DNA of 64,000 bases from Paraliobacillus sp. PM-2. Its GTDB lineage: Bacteria > Bacillota > Bacilli > Bacillales > Amphibacillaceae. The notes beneath the pieces are model-generated. The model did not search any database, had not been told where the DNA came from, and saw only the letters and a program-made list of their open reading frames with translations. The stretch lies in the NCBI RefSeq assembly GCF_001368815.1, contig NZ_CTEI01000002.1, positions 671,560 through 735,559 on the forward strand, written 5' to 3'. A program made the position numbers and the translations under genes. Positions 28,138-37,342 of the stretch are shown here, in pieces (position 1 is the first letter of the stretch; each line of letters begins with the position of its first letter).

Positions 28138-29484
28138 TTATAATCTTTTTTCTAGTTCTTCTTTTTCTTTTTCAAAACCTGGTTTGCCCAGTAATGCAAA
28201 CATATTTTTCTTATATGCTTCTACCCCTGGTTGATCAAATGGATTAACTCCTAGTAAGTATCCACTTATTGCACATGCTTTTTCAAAGAAATACACGACA
28301 TAACCGAATGTATACGCATCTAACTTAGGCAGATGTAAAATCAGATTAGGAACTTGACCATCTGTGTGAGCAAGCATTGTTCCTTGATATGCTTTTTCAT
28401 TAACAAAATCAACTGTTTCACCAGCAAGGTAATTTAATCCATCAAGATCTTGCGCATCTTCTTCAATCGTAAGATCATATTTTGGTGTTTCCACATGAAG
28501 AACTGTTTCAAAAATATCTCTTCGTCCTTCTTGTACATATTGACCTAATGAATGTAAATCAGTAGAAAAGTTAGCAGAAGAAGGATATATGCCTTTGTAA
28601 TCTTTTCCTTCACTTTCACCAAACAACTGTTTCCACCATTCAGCAAAATATTGCAGTGCTGGTTCATAATTAATCAACATTTCAATTGTTTTCCCTTTGT
28701 TATACAAAACATTTCGCACTGCTGCATATTGGTATGCAGGGTTTTGATCGATATCTGATTCACTTAATTCCTCTTGTGCTTTTTGTGCACCTTCCATCAT
28801 AGCATCAATATCTATACCACTTGCAGCGATTGGAAGCAAACCAACAGCAGTTAAAACAGAATAACGTCCACCAACATCATCAGGAATAACAAACGATTCA
28901 TATCCTTCTTCTGTTGCTAATGTTTTTAACGCACCCTTCGCTTTATCTGTTGTTGCATAAATACGTCCTTTTGCTTCTTCCACTCCATATTTTTCTTCTA
29001 AGAACTTACGATAAATACGGAAAGCTAATGCAGGTTCTGTTGTTGTCCCACTTTTTGAGATAACATTAATCGACACATCTTTATCTTCCAATAAATCGAA
29101 TAACTCTTTCATATAAGTGGAACTAATGCTATTTCCTACAAAAATAATTTGTGGTGTATCACGTTTTTCTTTAGATAATGCATTATAAAAAGAATGGTTA
29201 AGCATTTCTAAAGCAGCTCTTGCACCTAAATAAGAACCTCCAATACCAATGACTAATAAAACATCTGAATCAGATTTTATTTTTTCAGCAGCTTTTTTAA
29301 TTCGAGCAAATTCTTCTTTGTCATAATTGGTCGGTAAATCAACCCAACCTAAGAAATCATTACCCGCTCCTGTTTTATTATGTATCATATCATGTGCTAA
29401 TTTAACAGGTTCTTTTAAATAAGTTAATTCATGCTCCCCAAAGAATGTTAGAGCCTTATCATATTCAAAACGTACATGTGTCAT
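28138..29484 (-). CDS. pgi: Glucose-6-phosphate isomerase
   Basis: A 448-residue glycolytic enzyme interconverting glucose 6-phosphate and fructose 6-phosphate. Family signatures are [17 protein letters not shown] near residue 80, [17 protein letters not shown] near residue 140, [16 protein letters not shown] near residue 300, and a C-terminal [12 protein letters not shown]. The ATG at 29484 follows a GGAGGG site. Length equals that of Bacillus Pgi. Confidence 0.97.
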   Translation of the reverse strand: MTHVRFEYDKALTFFGEHELTYLKEPVKLAHDMIHNKTGAGNDFLGWVDLPTNYDKEEFARIKKAAEKIKSDSDVLLVIGIGGSYLGARAALEMLNHSFYNALSKEKRDTPQIIFVGNSISSTYMKELFDLLEDKDVSINVISKSGTTTEPALAFRIYRKFLEEKYGVEEAKGRIYATTDKAKGALKTLATEEGYESFVIPDDVGGRYSVLTAVGLLPIAASGIDIDAMMEGAQKAQEELSESDIDQNPAYQYAAVRNVLYNKGKTIEMLINYEPALQYFAEWWKQLFGESEGKDYKGIYPSSANFSTDLHSLGQYVQEGRRDIFETVLHVETPKYDLTIEEDAQDLDGLNYLAGETVDFVNEKAYQGTMLAHTDGQVPNLILHLPKLDAYTFGYVVYFFEKACAISGYLLGVNPFDQPGVEAYKKNMFALLGKPGFEKEKEELEKRL

Positions 29485-29682
29485 TTAATACCCTCCATTT
29501 TAAAGTAAGAGATTCCTATTATAAATGTACCTAAACATGTGATGTAAATCAAGTCACAAAAATAAAAAACCATAACTAAAATACCGAAATTATATCCTAT
29601 AAATTAAAAAGTTCAAACAGAAATACATATTTCTTCAAATTATAGTTAAGCTATAACTAAAGTGAAAAAGGAGGTTAAGAAA

Positions 29683-29922
29683 TTGAACGCTATACAACGA
29701 ATTACTCTATTGCTAGTTATTGTTGGGGCAATCAACTGGGGGCTTATTGGTTTATTTCAATTTGATTTAGTAGCAGCTATATTTGGTGGTGGAGAACAAA
29801 GTGGTGCTTTCGCTAGAATTATTTTTACTTTAGTGGGCATTAGTGGTTTGGTTTGCATCTCTTTATTGTTCAAACCCGCCGAAGAAATGGCTTCCAATAG
29901 AACACCACAACCCGAAAAATAA
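29683..29922 (+). CDS. yuzA: DUF378 small membrane protein (YuzA-like)
   Basis: A 79-residue DUF378 protein with two membrane helices; LLVIVGAINWGLIGLF near residue 10 is the family signature. The frame extends to a GTG at 29662, but that stretch encodes the ribosome binding site AAAGGAGG. I therefore place the start at the TTG at 29683, which gives the usual length. Function is unknown. Same position between pgi and yugI as in B. subtilis. Confidence 0.85.
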   Translation: MNAIQRITLLLVIVGAINWGLIGLFQFDLVAAIFGGGEQSGAFARIIFTLVGISGLVCISLLFKPAEEMASNRTPQPEK

Positions 29923-30052
29923 TAGACAACGTTATCCATCACAAGGTTTTTTGCATAGATAAATTGTCTGGGTTATAAACATTCACTTTAATTTTTGACT
30001 ATATTGATCATTTATAAAAAAATTTACATTTCAATCTTTTTTAAAAAAAGCA

Positions 30053-30084
30053 AGCCTTCTAGCTAATAAATCAGCTAAAAGGCT
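30053..30084 (-). terminator. Rho-independent terminator of yugI
   Basis: On the minus strand AGCCTTTTAGCTGATTTATTAGCTAGAAGGCT forms a stem, followed by TGCTTTTTTT, just after yugI. Confidence 0.8.
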
Positions 30085-30099
30085 TTTTCTTCTTATTTC

Positions 30100-30489
30100 T
30101 TATTTATGAAAAGACTTAGAACGTTCTTCTGATTGCTCAATCCATTCGTTTAATTTGTCTTTTAACGTGTTAAAACCAGTCTCTTCTTTCTGTGTTTTAA
30201 CTTGTTGTTTTGGTTTTGATTGAGGTTTAGCTTCTTGTTTAGGTGCTTCTTCTGTAGCTCGAATAGATAAAGCATATTTATTATTTGTTTCATCTACAGA
30301 TAAGATTTTTACTTTTACGTCATCACCAACTGATAAAAATTCATTAATATCTTTGACAAAGCCGTGTGTAACCTCTGAAATATGGACTAAACCCTGCACT
30401 TCGTTATCTAATGCTACAAATGCACCATATGATTGTACTCCAGTTACTTTTCCTTCTACAATTTGCCCTACAGTAAACTTTTCTGACAT
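30100..30489 (-). CDS. yugI: S1-domain RNA-binding protein YugI (general stress protein 13)
   Basis: A 129-residue protein with one S1 RNA-binding domain (about residues 5-75; VGQIVEGKVTGVQSYGAFVAL is its start) and a charged, Q/K-rich tail. The start is the ATG at 30489, eight bases after TAGGAG, rather than the upstream codon of the longer frame. Related proteins (YugI/GSP13) bind ribosomes or RNA and are induced by stress in B. subtilis. Monocistronic. Confidence 0.88.
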   Translation of the reverse strand: MSEKFTVGQIVEGKVTGVQSYGAFVALDNEVQGLVHISEVTHGFVKDINEFLSVGDDVKVKILSVDETNNKYALSIRATEEAPKQEAKPQSKPKQQVKTQKEETGFNTLKDKLNEWIEQSEERSKSFHK

Positions 30490-30516
30490 ACTAACAACTC
30501 CTACTATTTTATTCAT

Positions 30517-30855
30517 GATCGAATGAGATATTTACACAAAAATTATATCTACTTAATACACAATTATTAATTTTAACATACTTTTTAAAACTAACACAAT
30601 TTTTTTAAAAAAGATGTTTAAAGAATAAAAAATCGGTAATACTATTACTGTAATAAGTAAGACTTTCTCGTATTCCCCCTGTAAAAGCAAAGCATTTATG
30701 CTTTGCTTATTTTTTTGTCTTTTTTTACGTGTAGACCTTTAGGTTTAACTACACCTAAAATATATAGAAGGATATACATCGAAGTTTATGTAAAAACATG
30801 TTATAATGCTGAATATTATAAAAAGTCAAACAAATGATTAGGAGGAAACAAATCA
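30517..30855 (+). promoter_or_regulatory. patB upstream region with hairpin and extended -10
   Basis: A hairpin AAGCAAAGCATTTATGCTTTGCTT followed by TTTTTTT at 30687-30716 looks like a plus-strand terminator with no gene before it. A small dyad GTGTAG...CTACAC follows at about 30731-30755. An extended -10 (TGTTATAAT, hexamer at 30802-30807) probably starts patB. No coding frame seen. Confidence 0.5.
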
Positions 30856-32028
30856 ATGTCATCACTTTTTGAAGATTTTCCTAATAGAAAAAATACGCGT
30901 TCTGCGAAATGGGATATGGTGAGAACACTATACGGAGCAGATGATGTCCAACCAATGTGGGTTGCAGATATGGATTTAACCATTGCAGAAGGGATTAAAC
31001 AAGCGTTAAAGAACCGAGTAGACCATGGAATTTTCGGCTATACCATAACAGACGACGAAATAAATGAACATGTCAAACAGTGGATACTTACGCAACATCA
31101 ATGGGAAACAGATACGAATTGGGTTGTATATAGTCCTGGTGTCATTCCAACTTTACATATGGCTGTTTTAACTCAGACAAACCCCGGTGATAAAATTGTG
31201 ATACAAACACCTGTTTATCCTCCATTTTTTGATATTGTTAAAACGCATGATCGAGAACTAGTAACGAATCCATTAATTTATGATGGTCAATACTATACGA
31301 TTGATTTCGAGGATTTAGAGCATTCATTCAAACAAGGAGTAAGTGCATTCATTCTTTGTAATCCACATAATCCAGTGGGAAGAGTTTGGACGAAGGAAGA
31401 ACTCGAACAGCTTGCAAAGTTATGCTTGCAATATGATGTGACCATTTTGTCAGATGAAATACATGCTGACCTAATTTACCCGGGTCATAAGCATATTCCA
31501 ATTAGCTCGCTATCGGAAGAGGTCAATCAACAAACGATTACTTGTTTATCACCTACAAAAACATTTAATATAGCTGGTTTACAAGTATCATACGTCATTA
31601 TTCCAAATGAAAAACGACGCAAGGCTATGAACAAAGCATTCAGAAAATATGGAATGAATCATATAAACACACTTGGTATTAGTGCAATAGAGGCTGCCTA
31701 TACAGAAGGAAAAGAATGGCTAGATCAACTCATACAGCTATTAGAGCGAAATAGAGATCTTGTAGTAGATACGCTTGCAGACCGTGATGAAATTACTGCC
31801 ATTCAACCTGAAGGAACTTATTTAATCTGGTTAGATTGCACAAATATGAAACTAGGACAAGCAGAATTGAAAAAATTCATGCAGGAAAAAGCCAAGGTAG
31901 GACTAAATGATGGCATTTCTTTTGGTGAAGAAGGAAATGGGTTCATGCGCATGAATATTGCTAGTCCGACCGCTTATGTCCAAGAAGGACTAGACAAAAT
32001 TATTGCTGCATTAGATGATTTGAACTAA
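30856..32028 (+). CDS. patB: Cystathionine beta-lyase / C-S lyase PatB
   Basis: A PLP-dependent fold-type I enzyme of the MalY/PatB subfamily, 390 residues. The N-terminal signature MWVADMDL is near residue 36, the FILCNPHNPVGRVW segment near residue 170, and the PLP lysine is in SPTKTFNIAGLQ near residue 236. It cleaves C-S bonds such as in cystathionine or cysteine conjugates. ATG at 30856 with AGGAGG upstream. Same neighbourhood (yugI-patB) as in B. subtilis. Confidence 0.92.
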   Translation: MSSLFEDFPNRKNTRSAKWDMVRTLYGADDVQPMWVADMDLTIAEGIKQALKNRVDHGIFGYTITDDEINEHVKQWILTQHQWETDTNWVVYSPGVIPTLHMAVLTQTNPGDKIVIQTPVYPPFFDIVKTHDRELVTNPLIYDGQYYTIDFEDLEHSFKQGVSAFILCNPHNPVGRVWTKEELEQLAKLCLQYDVTILSDEIHADLIYPGHKHIPISSLSEEVNQQTITCLSPTKTFNIAGLQVSYVIIPNEKRRKAMNKAFRKYGMNHINTLGISAIEAAYTEGKEWLDQLIQLLERNRDLVVDTLADRDEITAIQPEGTYLIWLDCTNMKLGQAELKKFMQEKAKVGLNDGISFGEEGNGFMRMNIASPTAYVQEGLDKIIAALDDLN

Positions 32029-32039
32029 GTAAGACAGTT

Positions 32040-32078
32040 ATAATCAGGTGAAAGATCAGTGCCTTCCACCTGATTATG
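32040..32078. terminator. Likely terminator between patB and the superoxide dismutase gene
   Basis: ATAATCAGGTG and CACCTGATTAT form a stem between convergent genes. The T-run is short, so efficiency is uncertain. Confidence 0.6.
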
Positions 32079-32132
32079 ATTTTATACATACATTCGAATT
32101 TAAAATCCACATTTAAAGTTACTAAAGATACT

Positions 32133-32705
32133 TTACTCTTCTTCTTTCTTATCCGTTTCTGTTGGATCTGTAGGTTGCATATCTTCCTTTGCTTCATCCA
32201 ATGTGATTTTGCCACAAACGACTCGCTCTCCAGCATTCCCTGATGGCTGGCTAACACCATCATCTTGTTTTTCATGAACAATAATAGAAGTACCATCTTC
32301 TTGAAGCAAAGAATATTGCCCCTCAGATAAAGTAGCTTCAGCAAGCTCAAATTCAGCCTCAGTAGTCCCGTCCGCTCCTACCTCTAAATTGGGCATATCG
32401 CCAAGGTGTGCACCATCCGGATACATTAAGCCATGTTTGTTTCCTCCTGGATTGTAATGACTTCCAGCAGACTTAAAATCTGGCGCTTCACATTTTGCAT
32501 ATTCATGGATGTGTATACCATGTAAACCTGGCGTTAATCCTTCTACGGAAACTTTTACCGCTACACCATTCGCTTCTTCTGTAAATGTAGCAGTTCCAAC
32601 CGGATCATTGGATTGATTATATAACGATACTTTTAATGGAGAATAATCATTTTGTTGACAAGAAACTAAGAACAGCAAACTAATCATTAGTACGATAAAT
32701 CTCAT
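32133..32705 (-). CDS. Cu/Zn superoxide dismutase-like lipoprotein
   Basis: A 190-residue exported protein with lipobox FLVSC at residues 12-16. The Cu/Zn-SOD domain covers about residues 24-170. All classical metal ligands appear to be present: HIHEYAKC (two Cu His), SHYNPGGNKHG (bridging and Zn His), GAHLGD (Zn His and Asp) and IIVHEKQDDG (fourth Cu His). Two cysteines (AKC and VVCG) match the conserved disulfide. The tail is acidic. Related to B. subtilis YojM, which lacks a complete copper site, so this one is more likely to be active. Confidence 0.88.
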   Translation of the reverse strand: MRFIVLMISLLFLVSCQQNDYSPLKVSLYNQSNDPVGTATFTEEANGVAVKVSVEGLTPGLHGIHIHEYAKCEAPDFKSAGSHYNPGGNKHGLMYPDGAHLGDMPNLEVGADGTTEAEFELAEATLSEGQYSLLQEDGTSIIVHEKQDDGVSQPSGNAGERVVCGKITLDEAKEDMQPTDPTETDKKEEE

Positions 32706-32846
32706 ATGCCTACCCCTTTATTTGTATATATTTTATCTAAAGGATAGCCAAAAAGTTTTCGTATTAATCATTTTTGCGTAAAGTCAAATGGAAAAAAAGG
32801 AAGGATTAATTTCATATCTTATGATATATGTTTTGTATTTATTAAT

Positions 32847-34052
32847 TTAATTAACGTTATGCTTATCATTTGAACCGGTAGGAACACGGAGGTTTTTCTT
32901 TTTTACTGGTGGCTTTCCATAGACTTTATTTGTTATTTTCGGAGCATATTCAAACAATACCATACCTAGAAAAGCGGCTGCTACAATGTAAATCCCACTC
33001 AAAATTTGTGTCACACCTGTCGCTACATTCGCTATCACAACTGAAAATTCTCCTCTAGCACATAAAGATAAGCCAGCACGAAGAGATACCCTTTTGGATA
33101 ACCCGTACCATCTTCCACCAATTACTCCAACAAGTATCTTCGCAACCATTGACCACACGAGTAACGATAGTAAAAGTAGTGGCATTGGAAAGCCTTCTCC
33201 TAATTCAATTGACGTTCCAAATGATAAGAAAAAAGTTGGTAGTAAAAGATTACGAACAGGTACAACCGCATGCTCTACACGTTCAATTTTACCCATTTCC
33301 GCAAGCATCATCCCAGCTAAAAATGCACCTAAAACTTCAGATAAACCTAGTAAAAGTGCTAAACCGCCAAAAGTAATCGCAATTCCTACTAATAGCGTAA
33401 TTTTAAAATCTTCATCATCAATTTTCGCTAATAATTTTTCGAATTTCTTAAATACTGTCTTTCCAAGTAATATCGCTAATCCGATTAAGCCTACTACTTT
33501 CAACAAAATCCACAATAAATCAGCTGGTGCAAATGAGCCACCGCCTGCTTGTAATCCAATTAATACCGCAATAATAATCGGAGCGACCAAATCCTCAAAA
33601 ATTAAAATAGCTAGCATAAACTCAGTTTCAGCGTTAGCCATTCTACTTTTATCATCTAATAATTTAGCTGTAATAGATGAGCTTGTTGCATATGCTACTC
33701 CACCAACAAGAAAGGATTCAAAAAATCCCATACCAAAACTAAGTGCAATTAACGTTGCGACACCCATTGATAAACCAACATCTAGTAAACCAGTTGGCCA
33801 TATTTTTTTTGCAATATTACCCAATCGACTTAAGCTAAACTCCAGACCTAAGAGGAAGAATAACAGAACAATGCCAATTTCACTTGCAAAGTGTAATAGT
33901 TCATTATGCGTTAAGAAATCCGCTAACAAAACACCAAATAAAATATACAAGATAACACTTGGGAAATTTATTTTAATACTAACAAAACCTAAATAAAAAA
34001 TACCGAGCAAAATGATTCCAGCTACTAATAAAGAAGGTAAATCATTCAGCAA
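32847..34052 (-). CDS. khtU: K+/H+ antiporter KhtU (CPA2 family)
   Basis: A 401-residue CPA2-type cation:proton antiporter with about twelve membrane segments. Conserved features are the FLLGLEFSLSRL motif near residue 68 and the GVAYATSSSITAKLL segment near residue 118. In B. subtilis KhtTU expels K+ and is activated by KhtT. The start is a TTG at 34052, just three bases after the khtT stop, with AAGGAGAGG upstream. A long antisense frame here is an artefact of codon composition. No khtS counterpart precedes khtT. Confidence 0.9.
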   Translation of the reverse strand: MLNDLPSLLVAGIILLGIFYLGFVSIKINFPSVILYILFGVLLADFLTHNELLHFASEIGIVLLFFLLGLEFSLSRLGNIAKKIWPTGLLDVGLSMGVATLIALSFGMGFFESFLVGGVAYATSSSITAKLLDDKSRMANAETEFMLAILIFEDLVAPIIIAVLIGLQAGGGSFAPADLLWILLKVVGLIGLAILLGKTVFKKFEKLLAKIDDEDFKITLLVGIAITFGGLALLLGLSEVLGAFLAGMMLAEMGKIERVEHAVVPVRNLLLPTFFLSFGTSIELGEGFPMPLLLLSLLVWSMVAKILVGVIGGRWYGLSKRVSLRAGLSLCARGEFSVVIANVATGVTQILSGIYIVAAAFLGMVLFEYAPKITNKVYGKPPVKKKNLRVPTGSNDKHNVN

Positions 34053-34055
34053 TGT

Positions 34056-34547
34056 TTACTCATCCTCTCCTTTACACACCGCTTCTAGCATAGCAATTTG
34101 ATCTTTCTTTCCAATTGCCATTAATACATCACCAGGTTCTAAGATTCGATCTGCTTCAGGGATAGCAACCATTTCATCCCCTTGTACAATACCAATAATC
34201 GTTGTACCGGTTTTATTTCTAACTTCAGAATCTTCAATTGTTTGATAAGCAATGGATGATTTTTCTGTTAAAGTAATGTAATCAATTACAATTTGCTTTT
34301 TAAACATTTTTAATTGATTTGTATTGACAGGTTGATAGGTTGCCCCTAGTAATTGGGCTCCTAATTCTCGTGTTTCATCTGCAGTTAAATCCATTGCAAA
34401 ATCAGCTTCATCACTATCTACATCATTAAAAAAATAAAGTTCTCTTTTACCTGTATGATGGACAATGACAACTAACATACTATCTTCAGCAGTTTGTAGT
34501 GCTATTTTCTGTCCTATTCCTGGTAATTGGGAAACGGAAACATTCAT
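34056..34547 (-). CDS. khtT: K+/H+ antiporter regulatory subunit KhtT
   Basis: A 163-residue soluble subunit with a C-terminal TrkA-C (RCK_C) domain (about residues 80-155; TTIIGIVQGDEMV and EPGDVLMAIG are typical). The start is the ATG at 34547, preceded by AGAGGTG; the longer frame begins at a GTG within that site. KhtT binds c-di-AMP in B. subtilis and gates KhtU. Co-transcribed with khtU. Confidence 0.9.
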   Translation of the reverse strand: MNVSVSQLPGIGQKIALQTAEDSMLVVIVHHTGKRELYFFNDVDSDEADFAMDLTADETRELGAQLLGATYQPVNTNQLKMFKKQIVIDYITLTEKSSIAYQTIEDSEVRNKTGTTIIGIVQGDEMVAIPEADRILEPGDVLMAIGKKDQIAMLEAVCKGEDE

Positions 34548-34633
34548 ATTAAACACCTCTACTTAATTCATTTACATTATTTTTTATATAGCATAACATA
34601 ATTCCAATATATGTATTGTCTGCAAAGTAAAAT

Positions 34634-34658
34634 AAAAAAGCTAGAAATATCTAGCTTC
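34634..34658 (-). terminator. Rho-independent terminator of ptsH
   Basis: On the minus strand AAGCTAGATATTTCTAGCTT is followed by TTTTATT, after the ptsH stop. Confidence 0.75.
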
Positions 34659-34663
34659 TTTAA

Positions 34664-34927
34664 TTATTCACCTAAGTGCTCTTTAATTGTTTCAGCAATA
34701 CCTTCAATTGCTTGCTCTTCATCTGTACCATCAACAGTAACCGTAACTTCAGCACCTTTAGGCACACCTAATGACATAACACCCATAATAGATTTCAGAT
34801 TAACTGCTTTACCATTATAGTGTAATTCTACATGTGATTCAAATTGACCTGCTTTATTTACTAATAGTGTAGCCGGTCTTGCATGAATACCTGTATCATC
34901 TGTAATTGTAAATTTTTGTTCTTTCAA
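34664..34927 (-). CDS. ptsH: Phosphocarrier protein HPr
   Basis: HPr of the phosphotransferase system, 87 residues. I place the start at the TTG at 34927, eight bases after GGAGG; the ATG five codons upstream overlaps that site. With this start the active histidine in GIHARPAT is His15 and the regulatory serine in [11 protein letters not shown] is Ser46, exactly as in B. subtilis HPr. Presence of His15 excludes the paralogue Crh. No ptsI or ptsG is adjacent, unlike B. subtilis, and a terminator follows. Confidence 0.92.
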   Translation of the reverse strand: MKEQKFTITDDTGIHARPATLLVNKAGQFESHVELHYNGKAVNLKSIMGVMSLGVPKGAEVTVTVDGTDEEQAIEGIAETIKEHLGE

Positions 34928-35148
34928 TTCTTTTTCCTCCATTCATTCAATACCTATTGCATTTCACATCAAACTATCTCTATTATCATTAGTTGTGAAA
35001 TGTCTAACTAAACATATTATATACGAAAGTACAAGAAGAATAAAGTAAAACAAGTAAACTTTTGAAACGATTTCACCTTGATAAAATAATAACATTTGTA
35101 TTCAAAAACTGAATATGGTACGTTATGATTAAGTTGTTCTACCTCTTT

Positions 35149-35189
35149 AAGTATGGATGTATTTTATAGACATAAAAATACAATACTTA
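35149..35189 (+). repeat. Inverted repeat upstream of deoD
   Basis: AAGTAT-GGA-TGTATTTTAT-AGAC-ATAAAAATACA-AT-ACTT forms an AT-rich hairpin that ends about 30 bases before the deoD ribosome binding site. It could be an operator or a 5' leader structure. It does not match a regulator that I recognise. Confidence 0.4.
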
Positions 35190-35229
35190 TACAAAGAGTA
35201 ACATCTAAAAAATAGTAGGAGGATACAAA

Positions 35230-35937
35230 ATGAGTGTACATATTGGAGCAAAAAAAGGTGAAATTGCTGATAAAATCTTATTACCGGGTGACCCCTTGCG
35301 TGCAAAATACATTGCAGAAACATTCTTAGAAGATGTAACTTGTTATAACGAAGTGCGAGGCATGTATGGCTATACAGGTACATATAAAGGAGAAAAAATA
35401 TCTGTACAAGGTACTGGTATGGGTATTCCTTCTATTTCTATCTATGTCAATGAATTAATTCAAAGTTATGATGTACAAAAACTAATCCGCGTCGGAACAT
35501 GTGGTGCAATTCAAAAAGACGTAAATGTTCGTGATGTAATTCTTGCATCTACTTCTACAACTGACTCACAAATGAATCGCGTTACTTTTGGCAACATTGA
35601 TTACGCACCTACAGCAAATTTTGAACTACTAAAAAATGCTTATGATATAGGTAGTGAAAAAGGGTTAGATCTTCGTGTTGGTAATGTATTTACAAGTGAT
35701 GCGTTCTATCGTGATAATGGAGCAGAATTACATGAACTATTAGCTAAATACAATGTATTAGCTATCGAAATGGAAACAACTGCTTTATACACCTTAGCGG
35801 CTAAATATGATCGTCAAGCATTATCTGTATTAACTGTATCTGATCATATTCTTACTGGAGAAGAAACAACTGCGGAAGAAAGACAAACAACATTTAATGA
35901 TATGATTGTTGTTGCACTTGACGCTGCAATTAAATAA
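35230..35937 (+). CDS. deoD: Purine-nucleoside phosphorylase
   Basis: A 235-residue PNP/UDP family phosphorylase that cleaves purine nucleosides in salvage. Family signatures: [16 protein letters not shown] near residue 18, [12 protein letters not shown] near residue 63, RVGTCGAIQ near residue 86, and [11 protein letters not shown] near residue 180. ATG at 35230 with AGGAGG upstream; a terminator follows. Confidence 0.95.
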   Translation: MSVHIGAKKGEIADKILLPGDPLRAKYIAETFLEDVTCYNEVRGMYGYTGTYKGEKISVQGTGMGIPSISIYVNELIQSYDVQKLIRVGTCGAIQKDVNVRDVILASTSTTDSQMNRVTFGNIDYAPTANFELLKNAYDIGSEKGLDLRVGNVFTSDAFYRDNGAELHELLAKYNVLAIEMETTALYTLAAKYDRQALSVLTVSDHILTGEETTAEERQTTFNDMIVVALDAAIK

Positions 35938-35945
35938 AAATTTCG

Positions 35946-35973
35946 TAATAAGTCCTTTTAAAGGGCTTATTTT
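35946..35973 (+). terminator. Rho-independent terminator of deoD
   Basis: AATAAGTCCTTTTAAAGGGCTTATT followed by TTT, nine bases after the deoD stop. Confidence 0.8.
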
Positions 35974-35981
35974 TCATGCAT

Positions 35982-36014
35982 AATGTTAACTTTATTATTT
36001 TATATGTTGACATT
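35982..36014 (+). promoter_or_regulatory. BirA operator upstream of bioY
   Basis: AATGTTAAC, 15 bases, then GTTGACATT: an inverted repeat with one mismatch. Half-site sequence and spacing match the known Firmicute BirA (biotin repressor) operator TTGTTAAC-N14-16-GTTAACAA. It lies 41 bases before the bioY start. Confidence 0.85.
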
Positions 36015-36054
36015 AAAACTGGATTCTTTTATTATTCCTTCAGGGGGGATAAAT

Positions 36055-36657
36055 ATGAAAAAAATATCTGCAAGAGAACTAACTTATGGAGCTATTTTTA
36101 TCTGTTTAATGATGATCGGAGCTAATATTGCTGTTTGGTTTCCATTTTTGGCAATACCCATAGGCGGTGTTTCTGTACCATTATCGTTACAAACTTTTTT
36201 TGCTATTTGCGCAGGACTCTTTTTAGGCAAGAGATTAGCCTTTCTTTCTTTAACTGCTTACACATTGATTGGTTTTGCAGGTGTGCCAGTCTTTGCCAAT
36301 ATGCGTGCTGGTCTTTTTACTTTATTTGATTATACTGGCGGATTTATATTAAGTTTTATTTTCGTTGCTTTTATTACTGGTTGGTTAGTAGAAAAACAAA
36401 ACACATTAAAATTAACAAACGCCTTTTTTATTTCCGTTGTAGGCGTAGCTGTTAACTATCTTATTGGTGTGAATTACATGCACTTAGCTATGAACAGTTG
36501 GTTAGAATTATCTATTCCCTATGTCGCGGCATGGGCAAGCATGACGCCATTTCTAATAAAAGATATCATCCTAGCAGTTGTCGCAGCTACGTTACTTGTT
36601 AAAATAGCTAATCGATTACCCAATTCAATCATTAAAAATGACATAATAAGTAATTAA
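36055..36657 (+). CDS. bioY: Biotin transporter BioY
   Basis: A 200-residue S component of the biotin ECF transporter with about six membrane segments. The BioY family pattern is visible: VPLSLQTFFAICAGLFLG near residue 42 and GFAGVPVFANMRAG near residue 75, with a YTGGFILSF stretch after it. The start is the ATG at 36055, preceded by GGGGGGAT; the longer frame crosses the operator. Expression should be repressed by BirA with biotinyl-AMP. Confidence 0.93.
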   Translation: MKKISARELTYGAIFICLMMIGANIAVWFPFLAIPIGGVSVPLSLQTFFAICAGLFLGKRLAFLSLTAYTLIGFAGVPVFANMRAGLFTLFDYTGGFILSFIFVAFITGWLVEKQNTLKLTNAFFISVVGVAVNYLIGVNYMHLAMNSWLELSIPYVAAWASMTPFLIKDIILAVVAATLLVKIANRLPNSIIKNDIISN

Positions 36658-36792
36658 CTATGTAACATTTTAAGGATTCATTACAAAATTAAGCGAAGCT
36701 TTTTCTTTTCTTATTGTAGCTATGTTATAATGACTAATAAGTTTTAAAGTCATTGATCATTGTTTCAATGAAGTAGAAAGGATGAACGTCGC

Positions 36793-37266
36793 TTGAGCTT
36801 GTTTGAAAATTTTCCACTATGGGCAGCACTTATTTCAATTGTATTCGCACAAATAATAAAAATACCTATTCATCTTATTGCAATGAAAGAGTTTAAACCA
36901 GGTCTTGCATTTAGCACAGGTGGAATGCCGAGTAGCCACTCTGCCGCTGTAACTGCTGTAACTACGGGTATTGGTATAGAACACGGAGTAGGTTCTGGGC
37001 TGTTCGCTGTCTCTTGTGTGTTCAGTATTATTATCATGTTTGATGCTACTGGTATAAGGAGACAAGCAGGTGAACAAGCGATTATCTTGAATATGCTTGT
37101 TAAGGATTTTACTTATTTTATTGAAGAAGCAAAAGTTTGGTCTAAAAAAGAAGAATACCAAAAGAAAGAAGAACTAAAAGAATTACTTGGGCACCAACCC
37201 ATTGAAGTTTTTTTCGGAGGATTGACCGGAATTTTTCTTGCGTTAACAATATATCCTCTATTTTAA
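36793..37266 (+). CDS. yuiD: Divergent PAP2-family membrane protein (YuiD-like)
   Basis: A 157-residue DUF212 membrane protein. The divergent PAP2 signature GGMPSSHSAAVTA near residue 44 and FDATGIRRQAGEQA near residue 78 are conserved. Three or four membrane helices are predicted. The biochemical role is uncertain; relatives are acid-phosphatase-like. The start is a TTG at 36793 with GAAAGGATG upstream. Convergent with yuiC, as in B. subtilis. Confidence 0.85.
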   Translation: MSLFENFPLWAALISIVFAQIIKIPIHLIAMKEFKPGLAFSTGGMPSSHSAAVTAVTTGIGIEHGVGSGLFAVSCVFSIIIMFDATGIRRQAGEQAIILNMLVKDFTYFIEEAKVWSKKEEYQKKEELKELLGHQPIEVFFGGLTGIFLALTIYPLF

Positions 37267-37306
37267 AGAGGTTTACCTAACATTAATTATTATTTTTTGC
37301 TTATAA

Positions 37307-37342
37307 AAAAGAAAGCTAACATCATGATGTTAGCTTTCTTTT
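37307..37342. terminator. Bidirectional terminator between yuiD and yuiC
   Basis: A perfect 36-bp palindrome (GAAAGCTAACATCA / TGATGTTAGCTTTC with A/T runs) that overlaps the yuiC stop codon. Confidence 0.92.

Noticed and set aside
33094..33996. A 300-codon open frame on the plus strand.
   Set aside because: It is wholly antisense to khtU, starts without a ribosome binding site and has a low-complexity S/K/P/N-rich translation typical of the complement of a membrane-protein gene.
35063..35075. TGAAACGATTTCA between ptsH and deoD, resembling a CcpA (cre) site.
   Set aside because: The palindrome is 13 bases long; cre sites need 14 with CG at the centre (TGNNANCGNTNNCA). One base is missing, so I do not call it.
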